NCBI GenBank assembly: GCA_947000775.1
Contig: CAMQGK010000638.1
Span: 20,208,501-20,272,500, forward strand
Direction of reading: 5' to 3'
Source: Pterois miles
Taxonomy: Eukaryota; Chordata; Actinopteri; Perciformes; Scorpaenidae
Length of the DNA: 64,000 bases
Positions 55,512-64,000 of this stretch are shown here, one piece after another. Below the pieces are notes generated by a model. The model did not search any database. It was not told where the DNA came from and saw only the letters and a list, made by a program, of their open reading frames with translations. Numbering within the stretch: the stretch's first letter is position 1; the number at the start of each line of letters is the position of its first letter. A program made the position numbers and the translations under genes.

Positions 55512-57042
55512 GGCAAATAAATGCAGACTGTAAAAACAGTGGTCATATTTGTATAAAATAGGTAAATATTTGCTTCACATTCAATGTGAACGCACTTTAA
55601 ACATTACAAGAGAGAACAAGAAAGTGGGTATGTGAAAGGTTTTTGTCTATACTAATCTGTTTGATGGTATAGAAATGGTTCCCATGTGTGGTCCACATAG
55701 AGAAAGCACCTGTGTAGTGTAAACCAGACAGTTCACAGTTAAATATATTGTACTCTACTTCTACACCTATTTCCCTGAAACATCTTTGTGTTTCATGTGA
55801 ATTACTGCCACTACTACAGCAGAAAAACACGGTCGTTTCTGCCATCTTAGTTTTCTTCTTCCACTACATTCAGAATGGGTTTCTGAGGTCACAAATCCAA
55901 CTGGCAACAGAAAAAGAAAAGACAGTCTAGTTAGCTAAGGTGAATGAAATTGCTGCTAACTGTCACCACAGCAACGGGGTCAGGGAGAGGTCAAGGGTGA
56001 GGAGCAGGGGCTGTTGGGTGTCTTTAGTGGTGGGGCCAAATTAGCCGGGGGCCCTTCAGAGGTGGTCTGGGTTGTCTGGCCCCAATTGATCCCACCCCCT
56101 CTTGGGCCGACACCTTGCCAGAAATTGCCTTTGTTAGCAATTCAGCCTCAGGGAAAGGGTTGGTAGTTAGCTGCTCCAGGTGAGGAAACAGCACGAACAC
56201 AGCATGGAAACAAAGACACAAGCACTCCATGAAGTCACTGCTACTGGCCTACTAGTAGTCTGACACTCGGGGACCGTGGCTGTCTAGTCATAATACATCC
56301 ATTTTGCTGATGCAGAACATTTTGGCTGATAGGTAACATAATGTTGTTTTAGGCTTGATCTTTACTTGACAATTTAGTGAATTATTTGATTGTTTTAATA
56401 ATGTAACAGCTTTAAATGTAGCTTGTATTTGTTTCAGTGGACGACAAACATTTAAAAGTGAATCCTGAACCTGTTTCGGGTCTGACTTTATCTTTGCGCT
56501 GCAAGCCAACACAGCTTGGAGATGGTCTCATTTCTCTGCAGCCAACTATATGCTAAATTCCACTGAGAATGGCATATTGAGATAAATTGTCTACATGTAG
56601 AGGCTTTTAGTTGAATAGTTTTTTGCAGTCTGGCTTTGTCTTTGCTTTTCACACATTTTCTCTGCATGCACTTGTAAATAAGAGGCCAAACTTCCAATAT
56701 TCCCCTGTTATTATTATTACACTTCTCTCTGTCCATGCTGCCATAGCGTTAGTCAGTAAATGTTACAACAAAACACCGGCTTTGAGAGTGAAAAATGTTG
56801 ACAACAATGAATCCTTTGCTTTGAATGTCTACATGTTTTCTAATTATCTATCACAGAAAGACCTGCTTCAAACAAGTCTTCATGATAGAAAATGTAATTA
56901 TGTAGTTGAAACACTTATGTAAGGACTTTTACACCTTGCTGACATTTCTTACAATAGTCAATTACTGCTTGTTTCCATTTCATTGCAATCCAGCGAAGGC
57001 AATATACTGTCTGTGCATTGTCAAATTCAATACATTTTGACT
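55512..57042. other. Single-copy region
   Basis: No recognised repeat. The frame at 56611-56922 (103 codons) has no splice or domain support. Confidence 0.4.
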
Positions 57043-57240
57043 AAAGGTCGACCGATATGTTTTTTTGTGGCCGATGCCACAGAATCAGGACAGTGGGTGG
57101 CCTATACATGATGCTGATTTTTTTTGGGCCAATATATTTGGGTCATTTTCTTTTTTTCCTCCATCTGATAAAATATAACAGCTTAATGATACACAAAGAT
57201 GATACACAAAATTTCTCAACTTTATTGAACAACACCTAAG
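57043..57240 (+). mobile_element. AGGTCGACCGATATG-type hAT-like repeat
   Basis: AAAGGTCGACCGATATG, GTGGCCGATGCCA, GGGCCAATATATTTGGGTC and AACTTTATTGAACAAC resemble a common fish hAT element. A separate GGTTGAGAACCACCGGTTTA at 57632-57651 resembles another hAT terminus. Confidence 0.65.
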
Positions 57241-59315
57241 GTCAGTCTCTCTAATCTACATTTTATGTTTGCACTGCAGTGCACTTATATATTTTAAATA
57301 AAAATAATGCATAAACTAAATATCCAATGCATGAAACAGGTAATCAAAAAACAAAACAAAAAAACTTAACTTTGCCAAATCAACTTTTGGATGAAAAAAA
57401 ATTTAATTTTAGTGCACTTAGCTGCATTTATCACAAACTACTCCTCTTTGTATCTTTGTGTTCAGTTTAGACTGAGACATGACGAGCTGGCCAGCTAGAT
57501 GTTGCTTACCTACACTGCTTGAAGGTATCCGCAGTTATGCTGTGCTTATGTCACAGAGAGGTGCACACACAACTTTAAGGCTTTTCGGCTTTTCTTCAAT
57601 CTTAGATCCAGAGGGAGCTTCAGGGAAAATAGGTTGAGAACCACCGGTTTAACTGATGCAATGTTATATTTTATATGTTATATTTTATCTTATGTAATGA
57701 TTCAGCACAGGTATTTGAAAGTGGATTCATGCAGAGAAGCAATGCAAATGTCAGCGTTTATCGACATAAAAAGGAAACTAGGACAGGACATCAATTTGAC
57801 TTATTGCCATATTGATAAAAAACTGATGTTTGACTGTTTTAATATGTATTATTTAGTATCATTGATGCTTTTGCTCTTTAATTTGCATTAGAGACTTGAT
57901 CTGAGGAAAGAGTGTGTCATGATTCCTAAAGGCCAAATACCTTCTATAATTGAATATGCGTAATTTCAAAGAATATTTTACTCATAAACAGGATTATTAT
58001 CGGAGGTTGTCACAATATTGAGTCTGTAGCTACAGCAGTGCTGTCGTAGCCAATGACTGGCCCTAGTTTTGCCACTTGAGACAGCAAGTACGTTTTTTGA
58101 ATACCTAAACTATAGTTCACAGGCTAAATTAATGTAATTGTCGTGTAGCCAGTGAATGATAGAGAGGCAGGGGTAAGACAGTCTGTTTCATCAACATTTC
58201 ACATGAAAGCTGTGGATGTAATGAGACGACGGCTGCTCTTTGAAACCTCCCAGCAGCCGTCCCGCTTTGATCTGCGCCGGGCCGTCTGCAGGAGTGATGT
58301 ATTTCATCGGTGATCGCTCACCGCACACTTCAACCTTTCCTCTGCGCTGAAGAGCCTCACCTTTCCTCCTCTACCTATTCATCACTCAAGGGCTTAAGGA
58401 CTGCATTACTCAAACCATTCAAGTACACTTGTGAATGAGCAGTTTAGCCAACTAATGCACACTGTGCAGGCCTATTACTGTTTCCCTAAATTTGCTTTTC
58501 AACTTAAGTGATTTACTTTTTTTTTTTTTAATGAAAATGCATGTGGGTTGGACAGGAGAGGTGTAAACACTCAGCTGTATCATTCAGCCAGTAAGTCAAC
58601 ACTCCTGGGGAAATCAAATCCCCCTGCTCTGAGCCAAAGGGATGTAAAGTAGACAAGGGGTTAAATCAGAAAAAGGTTTTCCGACACACTAAGTTATCCT
58701 ACATGATCTTTGCCAGTGTCCTTTAGGGTTCATCAAGGATAAACTATGGCCTATACTTGGAGTCTCATTGCTATTCTGGATTCAGACTTGACATTTCTCT
58801 CATTCGTTCCAAATGTGACCATATCTGATCCAGCCGGTCTGTCAGAGCCACGGCTGTAATGTTCTCGTCAAGTTTGCCGTCTGCTGAGATAAAATCTCCC
58901 TTTAGGCATGTGAACGAGCAATTTTACCCACAAATACATCCACTTTCTTTATATACAAAGAACTCATGAATCACTTGATAACCTTCAGTTTACATTTGAC
59001 TGTGTGTCCTACAATTTCTGTCCAAATCAATGAGCATGGAAATGTAGAGAAAAGTTTGCCTCTTCTGTGATCTGTAGTTTGGATCAGAGGAAGCTTGATA
59101 CCAGTTTGCATCCTGACCTTTCCGTCAAGTTGAAATGACAACTGACACGAGATCGTGCAGATTGTTGCACATCAGTTGGCATTTAAATCATGAAAAAACC
59201 ATGTCATGGTGTGTACATCAAGCTGACAAATGATCCACATTCACTCATTACTCTTAACCCTTTCATGCTCTCTTGTAACCAGGATTAGGTAAATTTTGAC
59301 AATATGTCCAGCATT
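57241..59315. other. Mostly single-copy region
   Basis: 57241-57660 may continue the preceding element. 58200-58420 has balanced composition with CpGs and a 10-bp hairpin (58228-58261). No gene. Confidence 0.4.
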
Positions 59316-59765
59316 TCAACCCGATCTTATGGGAAGGCGTGTAATAGCATGACATTACAAGGACAGTCTGCATGTCACAAGCACACATTTCAAACAGTTT
59401 ATACGCCATGCAACAAAACTACAGTAAGGTGCAGGTAGGTTGAGGAAAACATCATGAAACGTCTACAAACACGTGACTAAAGTAACAACAAATTAACTCA
59501 AAAACACTTTGGGACACAAACACCAGCATCAAACATCCGGTCTAATGATGGAAGTCTTGTATTTGTTGGACTCATCCACCTCCCCTCCTGCCCACCATAA
59601 GTTGTCTCTAACGCTGAGCATCACTATCTCTGAGTGTAGCATATTTATGAGAATACGTTTATATTCCAGTCAGCACAGACTATGTGGAGCACCAACGTCA
59701 CGGCAAAAGCGAGAACGCCGTTCTTACTGCACGCAAAATGACTCATGAATTACTGTCAATCGTAC
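59316..59765 (+). mobile_element. Family-W repeat, copy 3
   Basis: CCGATCTTATGGGAAGGCGT, GCCATGCAACAAAACTACAG, AAACGTCTACAAACACGTGA, AAAACACTTTGGGACACAAA, AGTCTTGTATTTGTTGGACT, CACCTCCCCTCCTGCCCACC and GTCAGCACAGACTATGTGGA, in the same order as the copy at 49690-50205. Confidence 0.75.
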
Positions 59766-59792
59766 ACCATTTAGCGTGACCAGGCTGAATAT

Positions 59793-60117
59793 TTATATAA
59801 TCCTTTATTTAAACACATCTCCTTTTAGTGGGACCTGTGCATGAGATTAAACATATACAGTATTACAATAGATAAACAGAGAAATTCACATCAACACACA
59901 ATTATCATACACAAAATACAGATTAAACAGATTTTGAAGGTTTTAAAACCTTCAAAAAGCTGAGATTTTACATTTATAAAGCACATACTATTTAAAACCG
60001 TTTTTTCCAAGCTCAGTTTGACATCTTAAATCAAACTGTCTTGTTACCTGACAGTATAATTACAGTATTTAGAAGCGATTACTCAAAGGACTCAAGCTAT
60101 TTTTTCAGTTTTTGCAG
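59793..60117 (-). mobile_element. 3' UTR of a non-LTR retrotransposon
   Basis: Read on the minus strand after the reverse-transcriptase remnant, AT-rich sequence leads to CAGGTCCCACTAAAAGGAGA, GTGTTTAAATAAAGGATTAT. The AATAAAGG end resembles 3' termini of teleost LINEs. A 26-base perfect palindrome lies at 59932-59957. Confidence 0.7.
59932..59957. repeat. 26-base perfect palindrome
   Basis: TTTTGAAGGTTTT is followed directly by its reverse complement AAAACCTTCAAAA, in the LINE 3' UTR. Confidence 0.95.
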
Positions 60118-60600
60118 TAGAGCCTTTTAGATAAAACACAACTCCTTGGTTAAAGAGGACCGTCCCACCTTTTTATATAAGACACAATGATGAGTGATGA
60201 ATTTGATAAAGCACAGACCACTGTGATACACTCGGTGTAGATGCTGAAGGAGGAGGGAGAGGCATGCATATTTACAATATCACCGTAATTAAGCTCAGAC
60301 ATAATGGAAGATTGAACAATGGTCTTATGATTAGCAGAAGAGAAACATGATTTGTTTCCATAAAGAAATTCAATTTTGAGGCTGATACCCAGGCAGTTCC
60401 CAAAATACAGCATTTGTGACAATGAACAATTTCAATTTGAGAAGAGTTTAGATATGGATAGTAGGCGGTATAATCTGCCGTGTTCTAGAGAGCAGAATAC
60501 ATTCTGTTTTATCAGCATTTACAACAAGCCCATGTCGGATCAGAGACCTGAGATATCTAAAGTAGGTTTGACGCAAAGTATCAGGACTACTGATAACCAT
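60118..60600 (-). pseudogene. LINE reverse-transcriptase C-terminal remnant
   Basis: On the minus strand the N-terminal part reads HGLVVNADKTECILLSR, matching the LxxNxxKTxxxLxSR segment of non-LTR reverse transcriptases. After a disrupted stretch it reads IEFLYGNKSCFS, then LNYGDIVNMHASPSS. A frameshift near 60225 continues as YHSGLCFIKFITHHCVLYKK to VGRSSL and a stop. These match the FLYRNKSCF, YGDxxYMHAS and THHCxLYxxVGWxSL landmarks of a fish LINE family I know by sequence but not by clade. The region between KYLGIW-like text and FLY is deleted. It is inactive. Confidence 0.82.
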
Positions 60601-60657
60601 GGTATTTAAAAATGAAATATTTAGTGTTAATCATGTTGATAATACAGATATGATGAT

Positions 60658-61422
60658 TAGGGCTGTCATAGTTACTGAGATAACAACATGCTAACGCAAA
60701 TTTATTTTAATGGCACAGATTTCTTTAACATATTAACGCAATCAATTTTTTGGAGGTTGTAGTGGGATCAGTTTTACAGCCAGAGTGAAGATACTGGTAT
60801 CATATGAAACTAGAATGGCACTCAGAGAGCGCATACCTGTTGAGATCAGCTGTATGTAGCGGAGCATCATAAAGCACTTCATTTAAACTGGACAGAAATA
60901 AAATAAAACTAACCTAAACCGTTGTTGTTGCTTTTTCCAACAATCATCAAGTTTGGTTTGATCGAACTCAGCTCTAATTTCACCATTGATATGAAAATAT
61001 GACGAGTCTACAGCCTTTAAAATAATTCCTGAATAATTCCTGTTCATGATGCCACACCCCACCCCTCCAAAAAATTTCATCCAAATCCATCTTGAACTTT
61101 TTGAGTTATCCTGCTAACAGACAAACAAACAAACAAACAAATGGAGGTAAAAACATAGGGCCTTGGAAGGAGGTAACTAGAACACCTAAGGAATCCAAAC
61201 TTCCACTAAAACAAAATTCCATTTCTGGTGAGGAAAAACTGTCATGGCCATTATTAAAGGGGTCCCTTGACCTCTGACCTCAAGATATGTGAATGAAAAT
61301 GCAAACGCAAAAATGTTTTTGACTGTCGGGCTGCAGTTTGGCATGTTATGATATGAGCATAATTTTTATGCTAGATGCAGTGCCTGTGAGGGTTTCTGGA
61401 CAGTGTCTGGACAATATTTGTC
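60658..61422 (-). mobile_element. TAGGGCTGTCA-type element, copy 3 (interrupted)
   Basis: It starts TAGGGCTGTCATAGTTACTG and runs to AAACTAGAA at 60815. It resumes at 61175 with AACTAGAACACCTAAGGAAT, GGGGTCCCTTGACCTCTGAC, GGGCTGCAGTTTGGCATGTT and GTGAGGGTTTCTGGACAGTG, and stops at ACAATATTTGTC. The far third is missing. Confidence 0.88.
60816..61174. mobile_element. Nested insertion with 8-bp target-site duplication
   Basis: 359 bases between two copies of AACTAGAA (60808-60815 and 61175-61182). The insert begins TGGCACTCAGAGAGCGCATA and ends near GGAAGGAGGT after AGTTATCCTGCTAACAGACA and a (CAAA)n run. I recognise the ends as a common teleost repeat of uncertain class. The 65-codon minus frame in it is not a gene. 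Confidence 0.85.
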
Positions 61423-61935
61423 CACGAAAAAATACAGCAGCCCATAACTTATTATAGACCTGCCGCTGGAGGGACTGCTGCACCTGTGGACTAGGACTGG
61501 GCGGCCTGTGAGTGCTTTGGGTTGGGGAGGAGGCCACGGCAGCATCCGCTGCTCGTTGAGAAGAGTAAAAATGATACCTGCTGTCATGTCAGTCTCCAAA
61601 AGTCTCCAGTAACACCAGAAAAAAGTCGCTAGATTTGTCGCTAGTTGCTTTTTTGAAAAAGAGTCGATAGAGGGGTCTGAAAAACTTGCTAAATATAGTG
61701 ACAAAGTTGCCAACTTGCCAACACTAGTTACCCAGCAGGTGACGCTATGCTCAAGTGTGACAGGAAGAAGCTCACTAACAATGCACAAGCATTTCAAAAC
61801 AAAAGCTATTTTCTTTACTGTTCTTTTAGCTTCATAAGTAAACTTGTGTGGTATTTCTGAGACCTCTAGGGCCAGGCAGAACCAACACAAGGGCCGGTTT
61901 CCGGCCTGCAGGACGTATAATGTCCAGGTCTGGTC
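61423..61935. mobile_element. GTCGCTAG-type repeat and hAT-like end
   Basis: 61590-61725 (AAAAGTCTCCAGTAACACC, GTCGCTAGATTTGTCGCTAG, TAAATATAGTGACAAAGTTG) is a recognised fish repeat. 61885-61925 (GGGCCGGTTTCCGGCCTGCA, GGACGTATAATGTCCAGGTC) resembles a hAT terminus. The 174-codon minus frame (61366-61890) spans several repeats and is spurious. Confidence 0.6.
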
Positions 61936-63279
61936 TAGATGCAGTCTTGTAGTCTACCCACTTCACTACGACACCTTTTCCTCACCCTAACTGTAGCTAT
62001 TGTGTGTCCGCAGAGAGACCTACTTGCAGAAAATACCTACACTGGAGTCTCTAAATTTCCTTTAGTGATCTAAGGGAAGGGGAGAGAGAGTCCCAGAAAA
62101 CCCACACAAGCGTTGCCCTTTCATGGATAAAAATCTATTTTTGAATGTTTTTTTTTTTTTTCCTTTTAGAGGAAAATCTATTGTGACATCACTTTTCTGG
62201 GCTTTTTTGTGAACAGAAGTATGACATTCACCGGAAAGGTATTGATTTTGAAAAGGAATGCACAGACGAGCGGACTTCAATTTATTTTTCGCTCCGTGTG
62301 TGATGTGCTTTTGATTGGCCATCGGTCAGGACGATTACTGCCAAATCAAGATGAGGGTAAACTGATGTCTCTGTGCAGAGCGAAAGCAGTTTGTTTGTTT
62401 TGTTGTTGTTGCATAGACATCAGGGATACAGTGTTCAGCTCAGACCAGCGAGGGTGACTTTGACAGCATACCAGAGGGCTCTCAGAAGACGGAGGGAAGA
62501 AATGAGAAAATGGGATGGAGGTAAGAAAGAGACAAGCCTTGAGAGGTGGCAGAGGCCAAGAAATGCAGACAGGAATATCTGGGAAACGGAGGAGTAAATA
62601 TAAACAGCTTTCCTCTGAGGCTCCTCATGCAATCGTCACTGTCAAATTCTGCAACGCTTTGCTGGCATGTCACAAAAACAAGGTTAGCTGTTTTCCAGGC
62701 TTAGTGGCCCCCTTTCTGTGGCAGATACAAAATGTTTTTTTAAAACGTCTTTGGAAAATGTCATGTATTGGTGCAAAAAGAGGAACTAAAAATGAATGAA
62801 AACTAATATTGGAGGCTGACGAGCCATGAGCGATGGGAAGTTCCATCGCTGAAATTCATTTTTGACAACGGGTTCCCACAGAAATGACCTGCGTTCCTAA
62901 GACAGATCAGTCACCTTGATATTTTCCACAATGAATGCACCGCGCTGCATTTTACAGCAAGGTCCTGTTGGGCTTAGATCCAATCTGCCAGTCTGTTTAT
63001 CAAAGAACGTGCCCCACTTCTGTAGAAAAACAGCAAAAGATGTCAGAAAGAAATGTGATCTGATAGCAGATATGGGGAATGGAAGATGAAACAGAGTTAA
63101 AATCTTGTCTGTCAAATGTCTGTGTGCAAAGGCTTTGGATTTACTTGTACTATTTGTAGCAAGAGCTGGCTTGTTGCTATACGGCCAAGATTGTCTGTTA
63201 ACACTGAAGTTTATGCTCTCAGTATATAAATTGTAAGTCCTGCAAGTGCTCTGAATTAACCCAGTTAGGTGTCAGATAG
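61936..63279. other. Single-copy region
   Basis: It holds the candidate exon 62417-62520 and a T-run near 62149. Overlapping frames on both strands at 62373-62800 have no recognisable domain. Some of this could be conserved non-coding DNA. Confidence 0.4.
62417..62520 (+). other. Weak candidate exon
   Basis: A TTG-rich acceptor ending GCATAG and a strong donor GTAAGA (62521-62526) bound 104 bases that are open in two frames (one starting TSGIQCSAQTSEGDFDS). No family resemblance. May be chance. Confidence 0.15.
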
Positions 63280-63900
63280 GGTGGGCAATTTAAAATACTA
63301 ATCACATCATGAAATTAATCACACAACCAACATGTGAGTGGGCAATTATGCTGCTTTATGCAAATGTGAACTGATTAACAACACAAAACAATGACAAATA
63401 TTGTCCAGAAACCCTCACAGGTACTGCATTTAGCATGAGAAATATGTTCAAATCATAACATGGCAAACTGCAGCCCAGCAGCTATCAGTGTGTCATTGTG
63501 CTGACTCGACTATGACTTGCCCCAAACTTCATGTAATTATCATAAAGTGGGCATGTCTGTAAAGGGGAGACTCGTGGGTACCCATAGAACCCATTTACAT
63601 TCACATATCTTTGAGGTCAGAGGTCAAGGGACCCCTTCAAAATGGCCATGATAGTTTTCCACACCAAAATTTAGCGTAAGTTTGGAGAATTATTTAGCCT
63701 CTTTTGTATGAGTTAATGATTGTGACATGGTTGGTACCGATGGATCCCTAGGTTTTCTAGTTTGATATAGTGCCAGTACCTTCTCTCTAGCTTTAAAAAT
63801 GAGCCCATTACAACCTCCGAAAGATTGAAAAGAGGCCAGGCCCAACGGTGGCCCGTTGAATTTTTAAGAGGTTAATTAAAAATCGCAAGTTGCATTAATG
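63280..63900 (+). mobile_element. TAGGGCTGTCA-type element, copy 4
   Basis: Plus-oriented like copy 1, with GTGAGTGGGCAATTATGCTG, AACAATGACAAATATTGTCC, CATAAAGTGGGCATGTCTGT, GAGACTCGTGGGTACCCATA and TTGGTACCGATGGATCCCTA. Near 63827-63880 it carries extra sequence (GGCCAGGCCCAACGGTGG) before a decayed AATCGCAAGTTGCATTAATG end. Confidence 0.87.
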
Positions 63901-63901
63901 C

Positions 63902-64000
63902 TAGGGCTGTCAAAGTTAATGCATTAACAATGCATTAACACAAATTCATGTTAATGCCACTAATTTCTTTAACACATAAACACATCTTGTGATTTTTAGG
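63902..64000 (-). mobile_element. TAGGGCTGTCA-type element, copy 5, cut by window end
   Basis: TAGGGCTGTCAAAGTTAATG, TTCATGTTAATGCCACTAAT and TTTCTTTAACACATAAACAC are the start of a minus-oriented copy, directly abutting copy 4 in head-to-head order. Confidence 0.85.

Noticed and set aside
56611..56922. 103-codon frame
   Set aside because: AT-rich single-copy DNA with no domain or splice evidence.
61366..61890. 174-codon minus-strand frame
   Set aside because: It runs through a TAGGGCTGTCA element end, a GTCGCTAG repeat and a hAT-like end; no protein family is visible.

Overview
This window looks like nuclear DNA of a teleost fish, most likely a percomorph. The evidence is the repeat content: tRNA-derived SINEs with readable A and B boxes, a DANA/V-SINE-like SINE, 3' ends of non-LTR retrotransposons, many non-autonomous DNA-transposon-like repeats typical of percomorph genomes, and abundant GT and AT microsatellites. 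Family identities come from remembered teleost repeats, not from a search. I see no prokaryotic operon, ribosome-binding site, rRNA, canonical tRNA gene, CRISPR array or phage gene.

No protein-coding gene can be established. Almost every open frame is short and random, lies inside a repeat, or runs through low-complexity pyrimidine-rich DNA. The window is best described as intergenic or deep-intronic DNA. Three exon-like segments are given as low-confidence candidates: 1938-2069 on the minus strand, and 34416-34505 and 62417-62520 on the plus strand.

Layout. 0-4.4 kb: a TAGGGCTGTCA-type element, a short telomere-like tract, a LINE 3' end, a composite family-X repeat and another dispersed repeat. 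4.4-8.3 kb: mostly single-copy, with GT and AT microsatellites. 8.3-11 kb: a nested block in which a TTAGCATGCTAA-type repeat (family T) holds a SINE with visible target-site duplication and a family-X copy. 11-19.6 kb: single-copy stretches, SINEs and two more family-X copies. 19.6-20.5 kb: a pyrimidine-rich tract. 22.0-22.5 kb: a long inverted repeat. 23.9-31.3 kb: repeat clusters W, Z and X, and one DNA element split by two others. 31.3-38 kb: largely single-copy, with two adjoining SINEs at 35.6-36.1 kb. 38-50 kb: dense old repeats. 51.4 kb: a regular 27-bp minisatellite. 53.8-60.6 kb: further element remnants and a LINE reverse-transcriptase pseudogene. 60.7-64 kb: three more TAGGGCTGTCA-type copies.

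The most checkable observations are: (1) family X carries a near-consensus CTCF core at four places and a perfect CRE with CCAAT and TATATA motifs at its end; (2) insertion histories can be read from target-site duplications and shared junctions; (3) the 27-bp minisatellite keeps exact phase over 12 units and is open on both strands; (4) the three candidate exons. I found no convincing new molecular system, and nothing here forms a gene pathway.
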